From Paramacrobiotus metropolitanus (taxonomy: Eukaryota > Tardigrada > Eutardigrada > Parachela > Macrobiotidae): a stretch of 64,000 nucleotides of DNA. Made by a program: the position numbers and the translations under genes. Shown here piece by piece: positions 23,950 through 36,618 of this stretch. The notes below the pieces were generated by a model. That model was not told where the DNA came from, did no database searches, and saw only the letters and a program-made list of their open reading frames with translations. How positions within the stretch are numbered: position 1 is the first letter of the stretch; every line of letters starts with the position of its first letter. The stretch lies in NCBI RefSeq assembly GCF_019649055.1, contig NW_026570250.1:62001-126000 (forward strand), read 5' to 3'.

Positions 23950-24798
23950 AACATTATGGTTTACAATTTATGCAATAATTCGGACTTATGGTTAGCACTT
24001 TTTGAATGCTGTTGTTGATATGACTTGTAGTAGCTGCATGGCTATTGATACGAGACGCTTGATGTGCGAAATACGAGTACAATACTTACCAAGTTTAGTG
24101 TGAATTAATTGCCTCTTAACTACAGTAACAGCGAAATGGTCGATCACCCATCAACATCGCCGACGGAAGGGTAGAACATTGGTACAATAATATATGCAAG
24201 TTGTTTGTACCTGTATTTGCCGTTTAGTACGAGGTACCTACGGTATCAGGTTGAAAAGATTTCGCCAGCTTACTGGATGATGTTATCATTTGTATGTCTG
24301 TTTATTCATAACCCCCCAAGTTTATAACAAAAAATAAGGGACGGAAAACTCGTCATCGCCAAAAAACCATCAACTTTGCTAACCTATAATTAAATAAAAC
24401 CAGCAAAACGCTACAAGAAACTAAAGCACCGATTGATGATACCGAGATACCGAAAAGCAGTGGCAGAGAAATAAGGTCAACGAAAGGGAACACATAGGAA
24501 GCACTGCAACATGTAACTGCTAATGAAAGGCACTTTGGTCCAAAAGAGTTCATGATCTACTCAACATCCAGACAAATTCCAACTGGCATTAAAAATACAC
24601 TAAAACACGCGTAAAACATTTAGAAAAAAAACAAAAACGACTTAAAAGAACAAAAATAATGAGCAGGGTGTCGGATTTTGGACAGGGTCGAACGGAGTAT
24701 GTGGCGCCTTTCAGGTCATGGATTAACAATAATCAAGGGATCGGCAAAAATATAAGCAAATGTCTTGAAATGCCGCCAAATTCAATGAGCAATAACTA
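23950..24798. other. Convergent 3' region between PRMT5 and NRF-6-like B
   Basis: No supported gene. It carries both 3' UTRs. A TTTATT at 24301-24306 could serve as the minus-strand poly(A) signal for copy B, about 490 nt past its stop. Confidence 0.4.
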
Positions 24799-27700
24799 TT
24801 ACAAAGTCTTCTTAAGAATCAGTCGTTCCAGGCGAAGAAGCGGCACTTCAATCAGCACGGCAAAGAACAAGGCAGCACCATACGCCAAGAAGATTTGAGA
24901 CAGAAAGACTGTGATGAAGTTGATTGTGGAGAAGAAGATCATAGAACGCTGGCTGGCAAAATACAGCTACAAATAAACACAATAAATTTCAATCGAGGTT
25001 CACTGCGTTCTAGTTTCAAACAAATTTTCCAATTCGCAGTTACTACTTAAGATTTCATAGCAATAATTTCCAAAAGCACATTGTGTGATGCAATTGCATG
25101 ATCATTATCAACAGTACTATTAAAGCAAATTAGGATTAATTATCCAGATCATTGTATTCATATTTTCAGTAAACCAACAAGCATGTAATCTGCTCATAAA
25201 AATAATGCTTCATAACATTTCACCTGTAGGGTCAGCATGTGCACCAAATACGCCCCGTAGGTTAAATTGCTGAACGGTCGCCAGAATCGCAGAGACAGGA
25301 TCTTGGTCACGTAACCGCCATAACCATAATTGCAGGCGAAGAGAATCCAGGCGCATACCGCGCTCCAACCCAGCCGCTGCAGACCTCCATAGATGATTCG
25401 TGCGCTCAGACTCATGGTTTGAATGGGAGGCATCATGTTGAAGCGGTCGGCCAAGTGGAAACCGAACAACAGCAGCAGCGCAACAACCGTGCTCACCAAC
25501 CATCCTGCACCCGCAATCAGTTTTCCGCCCTTAGAGAACTTGTACGTCGGCCGGCGAGCGAACATAAAGCCCAGGAGGATGCCGATGACGAAAGGGGTGA
25601 TGCGCGTGTACGGCTTTTCATAACTATAAAACAATAATAATGTAAATCAGCGCATCTACATACAAGAAGCTTTTAAAGTGGTAAAATTATTATCTATTTC
25701 CCACAACCAATGGTTCAAAGCTAACTTGCGTCAGGTCGATATTTAACAGACAGTGTCACAGTATCAATGAATTCTGCTCAAATCGAATGTCCTACGAGAT
25801 ACGGTTCGTACATGTAATCCACATCTTTTTCGTAATTTCGCACGGCCAAAATTGTATCGTTATTATGGGTTTGATTGTTGTAAACAGCCGGATATTGCGA
25901 TTCAATATACCACGGAGCCGGCCCTTCATAGAAAGCACCATCAAGATGGCCAGAAACCCATGATCCGTTAATCTGAGCATTCTGAATCGTGACATTATAC
26001 GTCACAGGCCTGAAAAAACAACAAACATAAGACAAATTCGCAACTTACAGCCTCGATTTTTTTACTCTTGGAACATGTGGATTGGAAGATTATATGAACC
26101 AATAATGGCCATCGTTGTCGCCACACAAGCCACCACGATAACACCGACAATTGCTGCTCCCGCACGGTAAGACCTGGGCAAACACCATATTTTACGACTT
26201 ATAAAATGCAACAACAAGTGATCAACTCACTTGTACATAATGAACACAATAATCGGAGTTATGATGAAGAACTGCATGTCCAGGGCACTAATAACGACAA
26301 AACCATTGTATCATTACCACTTCAAAATAAAGTCACTGTGCCCACATCACACTTACAGGAACCACGTCCAATTCATGCACTACAAAAAAAACGAGAATTA
26401 GTCATGCTATGACTAAAAAAACGAGTAACAGTTCCATTTACAAAAAAGATTAAATTATGTCGTTGTGAATGACTATCACAGCTTTAAAAAGTTTCGCGAA
26501 AATCAGTGTATCACCTGTCCTTTTCTGTACACTGGGAAGAAGTTGTTGATATATAAAATATTTGACCACCAGTAGCTCTTGCAGTATTCAGTCGGCGCGC
26601 CTTGTTGAGCAATCAGCAGCTTCCATGGGCTTTCAATTCCGTGCGGCATCACATACACGTAGAACATCATGACGAAAACGTAAACAGGAGTCAGCCTAGC
26701 CCAAAATAAACAATTAAACAAGCCTGACTCGAACGTCAGCAGAGTCGGTTATTTCTGACACAAGTCACTCATCCATCTGCCAAAAAATCCCAGCGTATGC
26801 TATTTCTAACAGCCCCGTCAATTGACACTCAAACATTACGAAAGCACCCCCACGATGAGATAACCAATACGGTGGTAAACAAATCGCTGCTACACACGAT
26901 CAAAGAACTGTGCCGGGTGCAGCGTTGGTTACTATCTACAACATCTACAGTTAACCAGATCACCCGCCAGGATAATTTATTTGGAATTATGCCCGGAAAG
27001 TGTAACCAGCTGATGAGTGCGTGCAATGTTCTTGCATCAAATGCCAATTACAGCTCAATAAACGCCAGTTTGATTGGAAGAAGTCATGCGGCTTGCGTTG
27101 TAAGTAATCTGCGTCTTAACTTACCGCCACCAACGATGAAAATAGACCACAATCCAGTTCAATTTCCCATTGTTTTTCGTCAGCTCCCGCACCAACACAT
27201 ACGTTATCAACAATCCGCTCAGGAGGAAAAAGCTATCCACAGCATATCCTACAAGAAATACAGCTGGTTGTGAGCACAGTAAGTATAAGAAACTGCAATT
27301 AAAGGTGAACGAGAACGTACTACTAACAAATGGAAAACATAGATTTCGTTGCCATAAACCACACAGCTACATTTTTAAGCAAATCTTTCGGACTAACCAG
27401 CATTGAGAATCAGCTGGAAGGTTAGAGTTCGGGCCTTGAAGTAAAGCATTAGCCGGTTTGCTGCAAACATAAATATTTATCAGCGACACCATTCCATACC
27501 GGCTGCAAAAGACCAGCACGGAATAATTTTCGAACAGCACATACCGACGAAATTCATTCCCAGATAGTAAGTATGACCAAGAATCTGTAAACCACGTAGA
27601 TTTTATTATCCTTATTCGAAACAAAATACCATGGTAATTCAGTACTACTCACGATCCACCACATGCTCAACACTCGAAACCCATGTAGGAAGGCAATTTC

Positions 27701-29805
27701 ACCCTCACCGGCCATTGCTCCAATTGAGGAAAGGTTCGTCGGAATGTGGAAACATAAAACTGCAATTATACCGATTAGAGCATCCTCTGGAGCGCAGAGA
27801 CACTCCAAGACTTACGCGGGCGAAGGAAAGTAGGGATGTTAGCGTAACCGAACTTCGGCTTCTTAGTGATTTCAGTGTGCTGCACGACAGTGGTTCCATT
27901 TGTTGCTGTTTTCTGGGTGTAGATCTCTACAGACGGCTGTTGTAATGGTATCTCCGTGCCGTTCAAGCCCTTTCCTGTGTCGTATCTTCGGCGAAATGCA
28001 CAATGGACCACGCCAGCGGCAATTACCACGATCAAAATCAGGACGCAAATTGAGATCATGACGTAGAATCCCGGGGTTTTCGCCAACGGCGTGACACAGA
28101 TACCCTTTGGAAATTGCAGAGAATTTGTTAACGTATGTTAATACTGCACCAACTTTTTAGGAGAACATAAAAATGTGCTTTTATTTCCTGAAATAAGTAC
28201 CTGGACAGCATTCAGGTTAGCAGCCGCTCGCAGAGGCTTGAAGAGCCCGGTGACGAAACCTTCGGCGTCAGATGGATTGGCACATTCGAGTGGAAGACAA
28301 GCACCATAAGCAGGAAGCGCTGGCAATCGAGCAGCGATGGATGGCTCGTGCAGACGGACCAAACAATAGTTGGCAGCCTGCTCATCCTGTCCGGTCGTCG
28401 CGTTAAATCTTCTCACTCCCAGACACTGGTCAAAGTGTCCAAAAATAAGTAGATGCCCCAACACTAGAACATACATACATTCACAGCCAGCCTTCCAAGT
28501 CAAGGTGATATTCAACAACAACAAAGACGCAGCCTTACTTAATCCGGAAGGAGTTTTCCCGAATGCGTCTACCATTCTGACGGCATACATTTCTTTCTGC
28601 ATGAGGTCGAACACAAAATTTCTAACGGCACTGTTGCATTTCGGAGATACAGTCATCGGGATTTGGTCTTGCATAACCGAAATAAGCTCGTGGATCGAAT
28701 CTTTTGATTTCCAATCTGTCATTGCGACCTAGACAAAAGTTAATCACATTACTTAACACTCGTTTAATATTACAATTGCAGAGCTCTTCTTAGTTTAGCT
28801 TCTCATATAGCAACGCATGCAAGATTACTCGTACTTTCAGTTTAAAATCAGCCAGCTACAGAGTAACCGAACAGATAACCAAAAAAGTTGTTTTAAAAAA
28901 ATATTACAAAAGCGTGATGGTTGCAACTGATAAAATATTTTGGCGTCATAGTTCGGTAAAATTATCACTTGGTTCATATGTATTGCCACATTACACTTAA
29001 AACTGAGAAATTTCGTTATATTTGTATATCTTAATGTTTACATAACCATATACACCACTTATCTACGAAGATAACAGAACAGCTGCAGTGCGCCTGGCAG
29101 CGATAACGCTACTCTGATAAGTGGAAGGAAATTGCGAAATCTGCATACCGAACTTAAAATAAATAATGATGCTGTATATTTTTCGCCGGCTGGGAGCAGA
29201 AGTACTTATTACAATTCCAAAATTATTACACAGAATCTTAACTTACCAAAACATTCGCAACAAGTACACACCTTAAAGAAATCTGATAAATAAAGAACAA
29301 AAACAGTGCTCGTAGTTACAATACCAAGCTGCTTTAAATTACTTACGTAAAAAGTAAAACTAAAATGAATGAAATTCTCTATAAAATGTATAAATCCTTG
29401 CTGCATTCGGTTTTTCAGATCAGAACACGATTTCACAGAAAAGAAATTCAAAATTTTTTTATTTACTGGTTGCAAAATTTCCCCAACGGTAAATATAATT
29501 CTGGGCCAAATTAGGGTTGTACAACTTATTTCACTTAATACATTGTTACAATAACTATACATAAAGAGAAATCTAAATCTGTTGAATGTTAATAATTATA
29601 AACCGCACAAAAACCGACACCCAAATTGATAAACCGCAAGTTTTGGCCGGCTTTTAACTGATTCATTTTAAACAGCGCCTTCAGGCTAAAAAACGCAAGT
29701 ACTAACCTGAAGAGCCAAGGTTTCCTTGTCAAACGATGGATTCAGAGCTCCACTCCGGGACGCTCCGAGGAGCAGTCCCAAAAGGCAAACAAAAATCCGC
29801 AACAT
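24799..29805 (-). CDS. NRF-6-type membrane acyltransferase, copy B
   Basis: Same two-part architecture as the gene at 15100-19166. Fifteen exons: 29707-29805, 28539-28728, 28201-28463, 27816-28104, 27653-27759, 27545-27584, 27398-27460, 27125-27248, 26515-26695, 26357-26379, 26231-26287, 26066-26173, 25812-26009, 25224-25623 and 24799-24966. All phases close at 769 aa. The signal peptide is MLRIFVCLLGLLLGASRSGA. The NRF domain shows DLMQKEMYAVRMVDAFG, FDQCLGVRR, NYCLVRL and CLPLEC. The acyltransferase motifs are LHGFRVLSMWWI joined to ILGHTYYLGMNFV, VDSFFLLSGLLITYVL, YWWSNILYINN, CMNWTWFL, LDMQFFIITPI and LTYGAYLVH. A 23-nt exon (26357-26379) splits a block that is continuous in copy A. The donor of the exon ending at 25812 is a choice between two GTs; phase favours this one. 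Confidence 0.92.
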
Positions 29806-32056
29806 CTTCTCCGATCAGTCCGCGGACGGTTGGGATAAGGCTGCAGAAGAGATAAAGTCAGTTTACTAGTGGCAGGATGGTACAGTGAACGCAACCGGTT
29901 AACTACAGAACTGAAAAACTTCTCGTCCAACAACTATTTCAATGGCAGGCACCAGCTAGGCAGTCCCCAAGTCTTTGTCACAGAAAAGGTCTGACCTGTG
30001 TGTACTCTGGCAATCATAAAATATGCCAACGTTGCGATTCGGTCGCGCGGAAAGCAAACTTCAGAAAGCCAGCTGCGGCAGCTCAGTGCGAAATAATCAC
30101 CAATTTGCAATCAAGTCTGGCTCATCAATTGAATAAATAATTCCTGCACAAGCCACAAGGCCAGGAATGCTGCCTCGCATGCGCTGATACGGTACGTGTG
30201 TCTGCGTACACATCGTATGTTGGTACAAGATACGTCGGTTATCTCAGAACCGGTTTTTACAGGGATGGGGCTGCAGCGTTGCATTTCAATGTGGCAGTGA
30301 GCGTCCAAATGGAAAACCATATCGGCGCAGCCCCCAAAATCGTAGTTTCCGGCAAACAACTGCATCTTAAACCGAAAGGTCAAAATCCAAATTTCATCCG
30401 ATAGTCCGATGTCCACTTAGCTGATATCGCGGAAAACCACTAGCTGTCCAAAAGGACTCCAGTTTAGGTACTAAAGTGATGTGCCGGGTTGCGTTATCTG
30501 TTGCGTTACAGTACACCCGCTGTGACCCGCGGCCAGCATATCCGAAACCCTCACCATATAATACTTCCTACATACTGAAGTACTGATTTGCGTGTTCTGT
30601 AATTATAACGATTTCTTAGTTATATTGTCAATTTTCGTATTAGTCTTTACGGTTTTGGGAATGATGTTTCGTTTAGTTCAGTCTAGTTCATTAAAGTTGC
30701 TGAGTACACAAACATTTAGGACGCTGTTCAGAATCTTCGCTCCTACTATTCCTTAAGCGGGCACAGTTTTATCAAAAATTCCTTATAATAATATTATTAT
30801 TGACTGCATCAGCAGGAAATAAAAGGTGAACGATAAAATTAATAAGAGTATATAAAATTATTTCCAATCAGGAAAAACAATATGATATCATTATGACATA
30901 GTTTAAATACCTTTTGTATGCAATAACTACGTACCTTATTCTGGAAGAACTGAAACGTTTTAAAAGCTGAAATGTTGTATTGCTAACGTAAGTACGTTGT
31001 TGCACAATACCATCCAGTTGTAGTCACACAATTATGGGTTCATTGCGACTGGCTGGACCATTTCATTACGATATAACCGTGGACCACAGCATTGCTTATA
31101 AAAAACCGAAACTATAAAAATTTAAAATACTATTTGTGCAGTTTAGGCTGATTCCTCTGGATCGTGAAGATTTGCTTTACTTGTATCTATTCATATTGGG
31201 TTGTAGATCTATAGCTAGCTAGCAGACAATGCAATTTTGTTAACAATGAATTAAAAATCGGTACTCAAATAAAAAAAATGCGATTGTACTTCGGACGAAT
31301 TATAGACACAGCTACCATTGTTGTCAAGATGGCATAATTCAATGAAAATCCTTAGCCAGTTTGTGACCTAAATCGGGAAAGTACCGGAAACGTTCTTCTC
31401 TGCATCCCGTATAACCTGATATGATGTATGGGCCAAAAAGCCATATTCAGTGCACGAACAGCTGTAGAGTACGTTGGGACCTTGGAAATGTCTTCACTAC
31501 TCTCCAGGTTGTCCAAGTGATGCACATTTAATGCGCAGTTTTGTGTGCGAACACTTTATTATTTATGACAGCAAATAACAAACGACAACAAAACAACATC
31601 CAGTTTAAAAAGGCAGCAATTCGTCAACCGCAAATGATAACTTTGCGGGTATAACCAATAACGAGAACTTCCTCCACATGACATGCACTAATACAACCGG
31701 GTGGCATTCAAAGGCATCTACCGTAGCATCTAACGTAATACCTAATCGCATGGCATGCTGCTTACTTGTTAATAAAAATGAAACCTATAATAAATTTGAA
31801 TATTGCATATCCTCGCTACAGAAATAGAATTTTCACTACGATACAAAGAACCCAGAAAAACAAAAATGCATAAAAAGTTAAAAATGCGACAAAAAGGTGC
31901 CGGTTAGACGTAAAAATTCGGGCATAGATTGGTCTAAACAACATTTGAGTACTTTCACGAAAGGAGTAGTGCATCCAATTGGATTGGAGATGCCTAGTGT
32001 GTTAAGATCTGTAATTTAGCGCCATTTGTTGAATTGTCAAAGTATTTCGGTTTCCG
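29806..32056. other. Intergenic region between NRF-6-like B (5' side) and aquaporin A (3' side)
   Basis: About 2.25 kb with no supported gene. It holds the promoter of the acyltransferase and the 3' UTR of aquaporin A; TTTATT at 31555-31560 is a candidate minus-strand poly(A) signal about 500 nt after the aquaporin stop. The minus-strand ORF 30111-30416 has no ATG start and no recognisable motif. Confidence 0.4.
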
Positions 32057-35000
32057 TTATCGCACTGTCAGAAGACGCTGGGTCTGTTCATCGTCCGTAC
32101 GGAAGGAAACGGGAACCGTTGCGTCGTGCGGGGTCACATGGCTGGCTTTAACCAGTTCGTACTCGTCAGCTTTGCGAACAACCTGTAAAAGCCAAGTTAT
32201 ATTAGGCAGCCAGTTTTCGGCTATATTGCATTTGTGTTGAAGTTGACACTACATTTGCAGCCATTTTTATGAAAACCTAAATAATAAATACGTATTTTAT
32301 GTTGGATAAGTATAACCGGTTCTCGAATAACCATGCTCGAGTATGGAAATTGAAAGTAAACTGTTAAGACAACGGAGCGCTTACCTGTAGTTCAATGCCG
32401 GTGCGCTGGAGAATTGGCCACTGGTTTCCAATGCAGATTTGGTACAGTCCCAGGCCTAAGATGGCACCCAGATGCGGACCAATTACCGGGACCCAAAACC
32501 AGTTGTGGTCTTTGAAGCTGCAAACATGGCACGGTAATAAGAAATGTCTCATTTAAAACGATAAATTAACTGCACATCAGGTTATGCTAGAAAGGAAGCC
32601 AGTTTGTAACGGAAACACAGCAAACAAGATCTGATTGTAAGCCTAACGGACACAGAAAGACGGAAACAACTAATTACAAATAAGAGTAAAACACTTATTT
32701 TCTATAAGAAGCTTTCGAATACCACTTTTAAGTTTGTATTAAAAATACAAATCCTTAACTATCAATAACACTACAATGATAATAATCGTCACAAGAAAAT
32801 AAATCAGTATTTTACAGTCTGGCATCTCGCTCGTTCTGCGAGAAGAATGTCGGAAAAACTTTCAGTTGGTGTTAGCGCTTTTTATTTAAACTATCTATTA
32901 TATACCTGAACGGGTCAGTTCCCCATCCCGCCATTGCTCTGCAAAAGCGAATTACATAAGTTAGATTTAGTCCCCATTAGCAGCGCTAGCGGGAATGGAA
33001 CGAATGACCTACGTAAAAATGCGAGGGCCGAGATCACGAGCGGGATTAATGGGATAACCACAGTTGTATCCGTAGCTCAGCCCAATGACGGTGACCAGTA
33101 AGCCAACCAAGATGGGAACAACGCCCTTGTGCCTGCAAACAGAAATTATTACCCTATTATTAAGGTGTAAAAAACCACAAAAAGATGTCAAAAAATGTAG
33201 CATGTCACTATTATTAATTGTATAAGTACTGCATAGTGCATACTTACGGAGCCATGTTCCGTTCATCAGTCAGCGCAAGAATACCTAATATAATGATCAC
33301 AAAAAAACTAAATTTCCATTTTGCTAAAATGCGAAGCAACGAAAGCGATTGAAAAGAAATATTTCTGGTTACGTTCTTGAAACTTCATTACACAAGTATA
33401 CTGTACTGTACGTGCAGGTGATCATGGAGAGCAGTAACCTTACCGAGCATTAGGAAACTTGTGGCAAAGATCTGCAAGACAGACGTTTTTTCTTATAACA
33501 GTGATACTGATGTTGTTGCAGATTATGCATACGAGACATGTACTGCATAGTCTGCATGCAGAGATCTAGAGCAGTATGAATACACTGCATGTGTATTAAA
33601 TAATTCGTCATCCCCGACAATTCTCAAAACTGTACCCAATGATTCAACTTACTAATATCCCAAAAATTTCAGCTATTGTAACACTCGAGACTCATCGCAA
33701 TTACAACAGTACTAACTCTAACAATAAATACTGGCAACGCGGCAGTGAGCAAGGCGCGCAACAAACAGTGTAAAGTGTCTTATTCGGTAAATGGACATGA
33801 CGAGCACAAGTACTCGTACGGATACTGCTTTTCGAATGACAAAATCATCATATGATTGGTTAATAACAACTAAGACTGGGTTTTATGTGCAGATAGTTTT
33901 GTAAACAAACTTTAAAAATTATGAATTTACTAATATTTAAATGAAAAGGTAACACCTGTCCAATTAATACAATTATTGTTACCTGATCCACTAAACCGCC
34001 ACGCCAGTCAAGATATCCTTTCGGATAGGAAGAAAAGATGCCAGCAGTAGCATTCTCTCCAGTGGTATACCGAGTTCCTGAACAACAAAACCGGATAAAA
34101 ATTCCAAAGTGTTCCCTAAATTTTTACAATCGAGAAAAAAAGCGTTTGTGAATTTTCCTTAACCAGTTCTCGTAGGTTAATCAACAGACTAGTAAGCATG
34201 AAATGGGGCAAAATTCTGTATTTATAGATATGTCATAATATTTTGACTTGCAAGGTTTTCACATATTTATTTGTAGAAGTATATATATTCTGTACGTGTT
34301 TACCTTTATCAAAATCATTCATAGCGTCGATATAGATTACGTAGATAACAGCGGAACCCACAAAACATCCAAGGTATTGCGCCAGCCAGTAAATCGGGAC
34401 TTTTACCCATTTCAGTGCGCCTTTCAAGGCGAAGGCAAGGGACACAGCGGGGTTAAGATGACCACCTGAATAAGGTAACTATTTAATTTGTTGTATTACG
34501 TATTACGAGCAATTATCCTATTACAAGTAACACAGAATAAACGATTTCAGATAAAAAGTCTCTGCTCCGGTACTCCCCAGAAGGGTGGTAGCATTATTAG
34601 CGACGTATACAATTTTGCGACCTATGACAGGCAACAACAATAACGAACAACGAAAATCTGTTTTGTAAGGCTTAAAGCTTGACTGTGGAGTGCGAGCTGT
34701 GTAAGGTAATCATCATCATCGTCAAAGACAGCAAATTCCTGGGAGATCGAATTAAATGTATGTATATTTATTTGCCAATTTTCGATACAGTAATAATAAA
34801 TTTTTTTAACCAAAACTGCGCGAGTTAAAGACTGGAAGTACTGAATTAAATATGATGGCGGCACCAGTTATTTCTATGTCGCTTACAAAGCTAGATTATT
34901 CTTGTCAACACTGAAATGAGGAACACGCAGAATTTGGATTTAGCTAAAATGTAGGCCAGCTATTAAAAATTACATAAAGTGGTTTTCCTTGCAGAATCTC

Positions 35001-36618
35001 TTTATCGTTGGCAGTGAGTTATTCACCGGAAATGCTATCAGTACCAACCTGAAACTCCCCCCGCGACGTAAACACCAAAACCAACAGCCAGACCGTATGC
35101 CACGTTAATGGAGAAGAAATCTCCACCGTCTTTACTGCAAAAGCAAGTCACGGTAATTACCGCTCATGTACAGTATGTAACCCTTATACAGCTTGAGCTG
35201 GGGTATTATATTGTACAAAGTTCTATCTCTTAGTTATCTTTTTATCAACAATATCCAAAACAAACTAGACAGCTGCGATTACATTGACAAATAGCCAATC
35301 AAACAACATACCGGCTGAGAACGGATTGAGCGACGGCGCCGTTGCCGAACACCTGCAAATTAGCACATGCACCGTATTACAAAAAGCGTACCTGTAGCAA
35401 TGATTTTTAAAATTTTTAAAAAGCAAAATGAACATAACTTTACGTATACATAAAAATCGTTAAATCTCCGCTGCCAAACCTGGTACGTGGTATAAAACAG
35501 ATTGATATGGTTGGATCATTGCTGCAACACTGCATTAATAAAATGCGAATGATACAAATTCAACAAATTGAAAGTTACAAACAGCCATACAGGTAGAAGA
35601 AAAGTAAATTATGAAGGAGAAACAGACGGAATAGGTGGAAAACGGATTTCTGCAATTTTTATCAACTTTTGCTGCAAAAAGTATTGCGAACTTAGTGGAT
35701 AAGCAACAACCCAACCGATATAGCAATAATATAGTCAGCACCGGCGCTCGTACCGTTTTTGAGTCCACGTTCGCTAAATTCAGAAGCCTGAGCACATACA
35801 ATTGACGAACTATTAAATTTTCACAAATTTTATGCCAACAAAAATCGAAAATGTTGATACTGCAGCTTTTGAAAAGTTAACGAGATCGTAATTAGCACGG
35901 TAGCATTTAGCAAAGATATCGACTGTATGCGCACGACTATGTCAAGCAATAATTAAGTAAAATTGTGATTGTCACCGAGTACTGTACAATTGCTAAAAAG
36001 CTTCTCTGCTTTAAAAATCGGTACACCGGTCGTTAGCTTGCACTTTTTGACGATAAATAATCAGTCCAGGTTAGCGCAGCCAAGATTAATATTGTATTAG
36101 TGGCATCGGATACTTACGATGAGAATGAAACTCCCCAGGAATTCGGCTAAGAAGTCCCGCGCAAACACATTGCGAATCCGTGTAGCCCTGGCAAGTTTAC
36201 CTTGCCAGGTGACACTGACTGGTTCCAATTCCTTCGACATATCCGGTGTCCTAATTAGCGCAAGCCTACCGGGATCGCTCGGGCTAGTCTGATAAAGAGG
36301 AGCGTTGCTGCGGTCTTGACTGGTTAAAAAGGGCACCTTTTCAGATGGAGCTGCAGTGACTGTTGATGGAATAAAATTACTGGGGTATCGACTGGCTAAT
36401 GGAATCGGTGCCGGTCCCGTAGCAGGTTGGTGTGTTAAGCGAATGGGAATGTTGTGTTCTCGGGCTGTTGCCGCAACTGCCGGTCTATCGACACCGTCGT
36501 CGTCAATGTCCCGTACGTATGTGTGTGAAGCCGGTCGATCGGTGGTTGTACTATGCTCCTTATCGTAGCTGTTGTCGACGTCGTCGCTGCTGGCTGCAAC
36601 AGGGAGATTTCGGCTCAT
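32057..36618 (-). CDS. Aquaglyceroporin (AQP3/7/9/10 type), copy A, long N-terminus
   Basis: A membrane channel for water and small solutes such as glycerol. Eleven exons: 36118-36618, 35312-35352, 35049-35134, 34304-34465, 33983-34077, 33444-33471, 33248-33284, 33013-33132, 32906-32938, 32385-32517 and 32057-32182; 453 aa. Six-helix MIP fold with both NPA boxes: GGHLNPAVS (res. ~210-218) and [17 protein letters not shown] (~341-357). The Asp after the second box and the [15 protein letters not shown] context mark the aquaglyceroporin branch and most resemble AQP10. Other landmarks are [26 protein letters not shown] and [17 protein letters not shown]. About 150 residues precede the first helix, polar and Pro/Ser/Asp-rich, whereas family members usually have 10-40. 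The start ATG at 36618 is the first in the exon. The gene is head to head with copy B and shares several intron positions with it. Confidence 0.94.

Noticed and set aside
24353-24553. 66-codon minus-strand ORF with two hydrophobic stretches
   Set aside because: It has an ATG but lies in a convergent 3' UTR region, matches nothing known, and is short enough to be chance.
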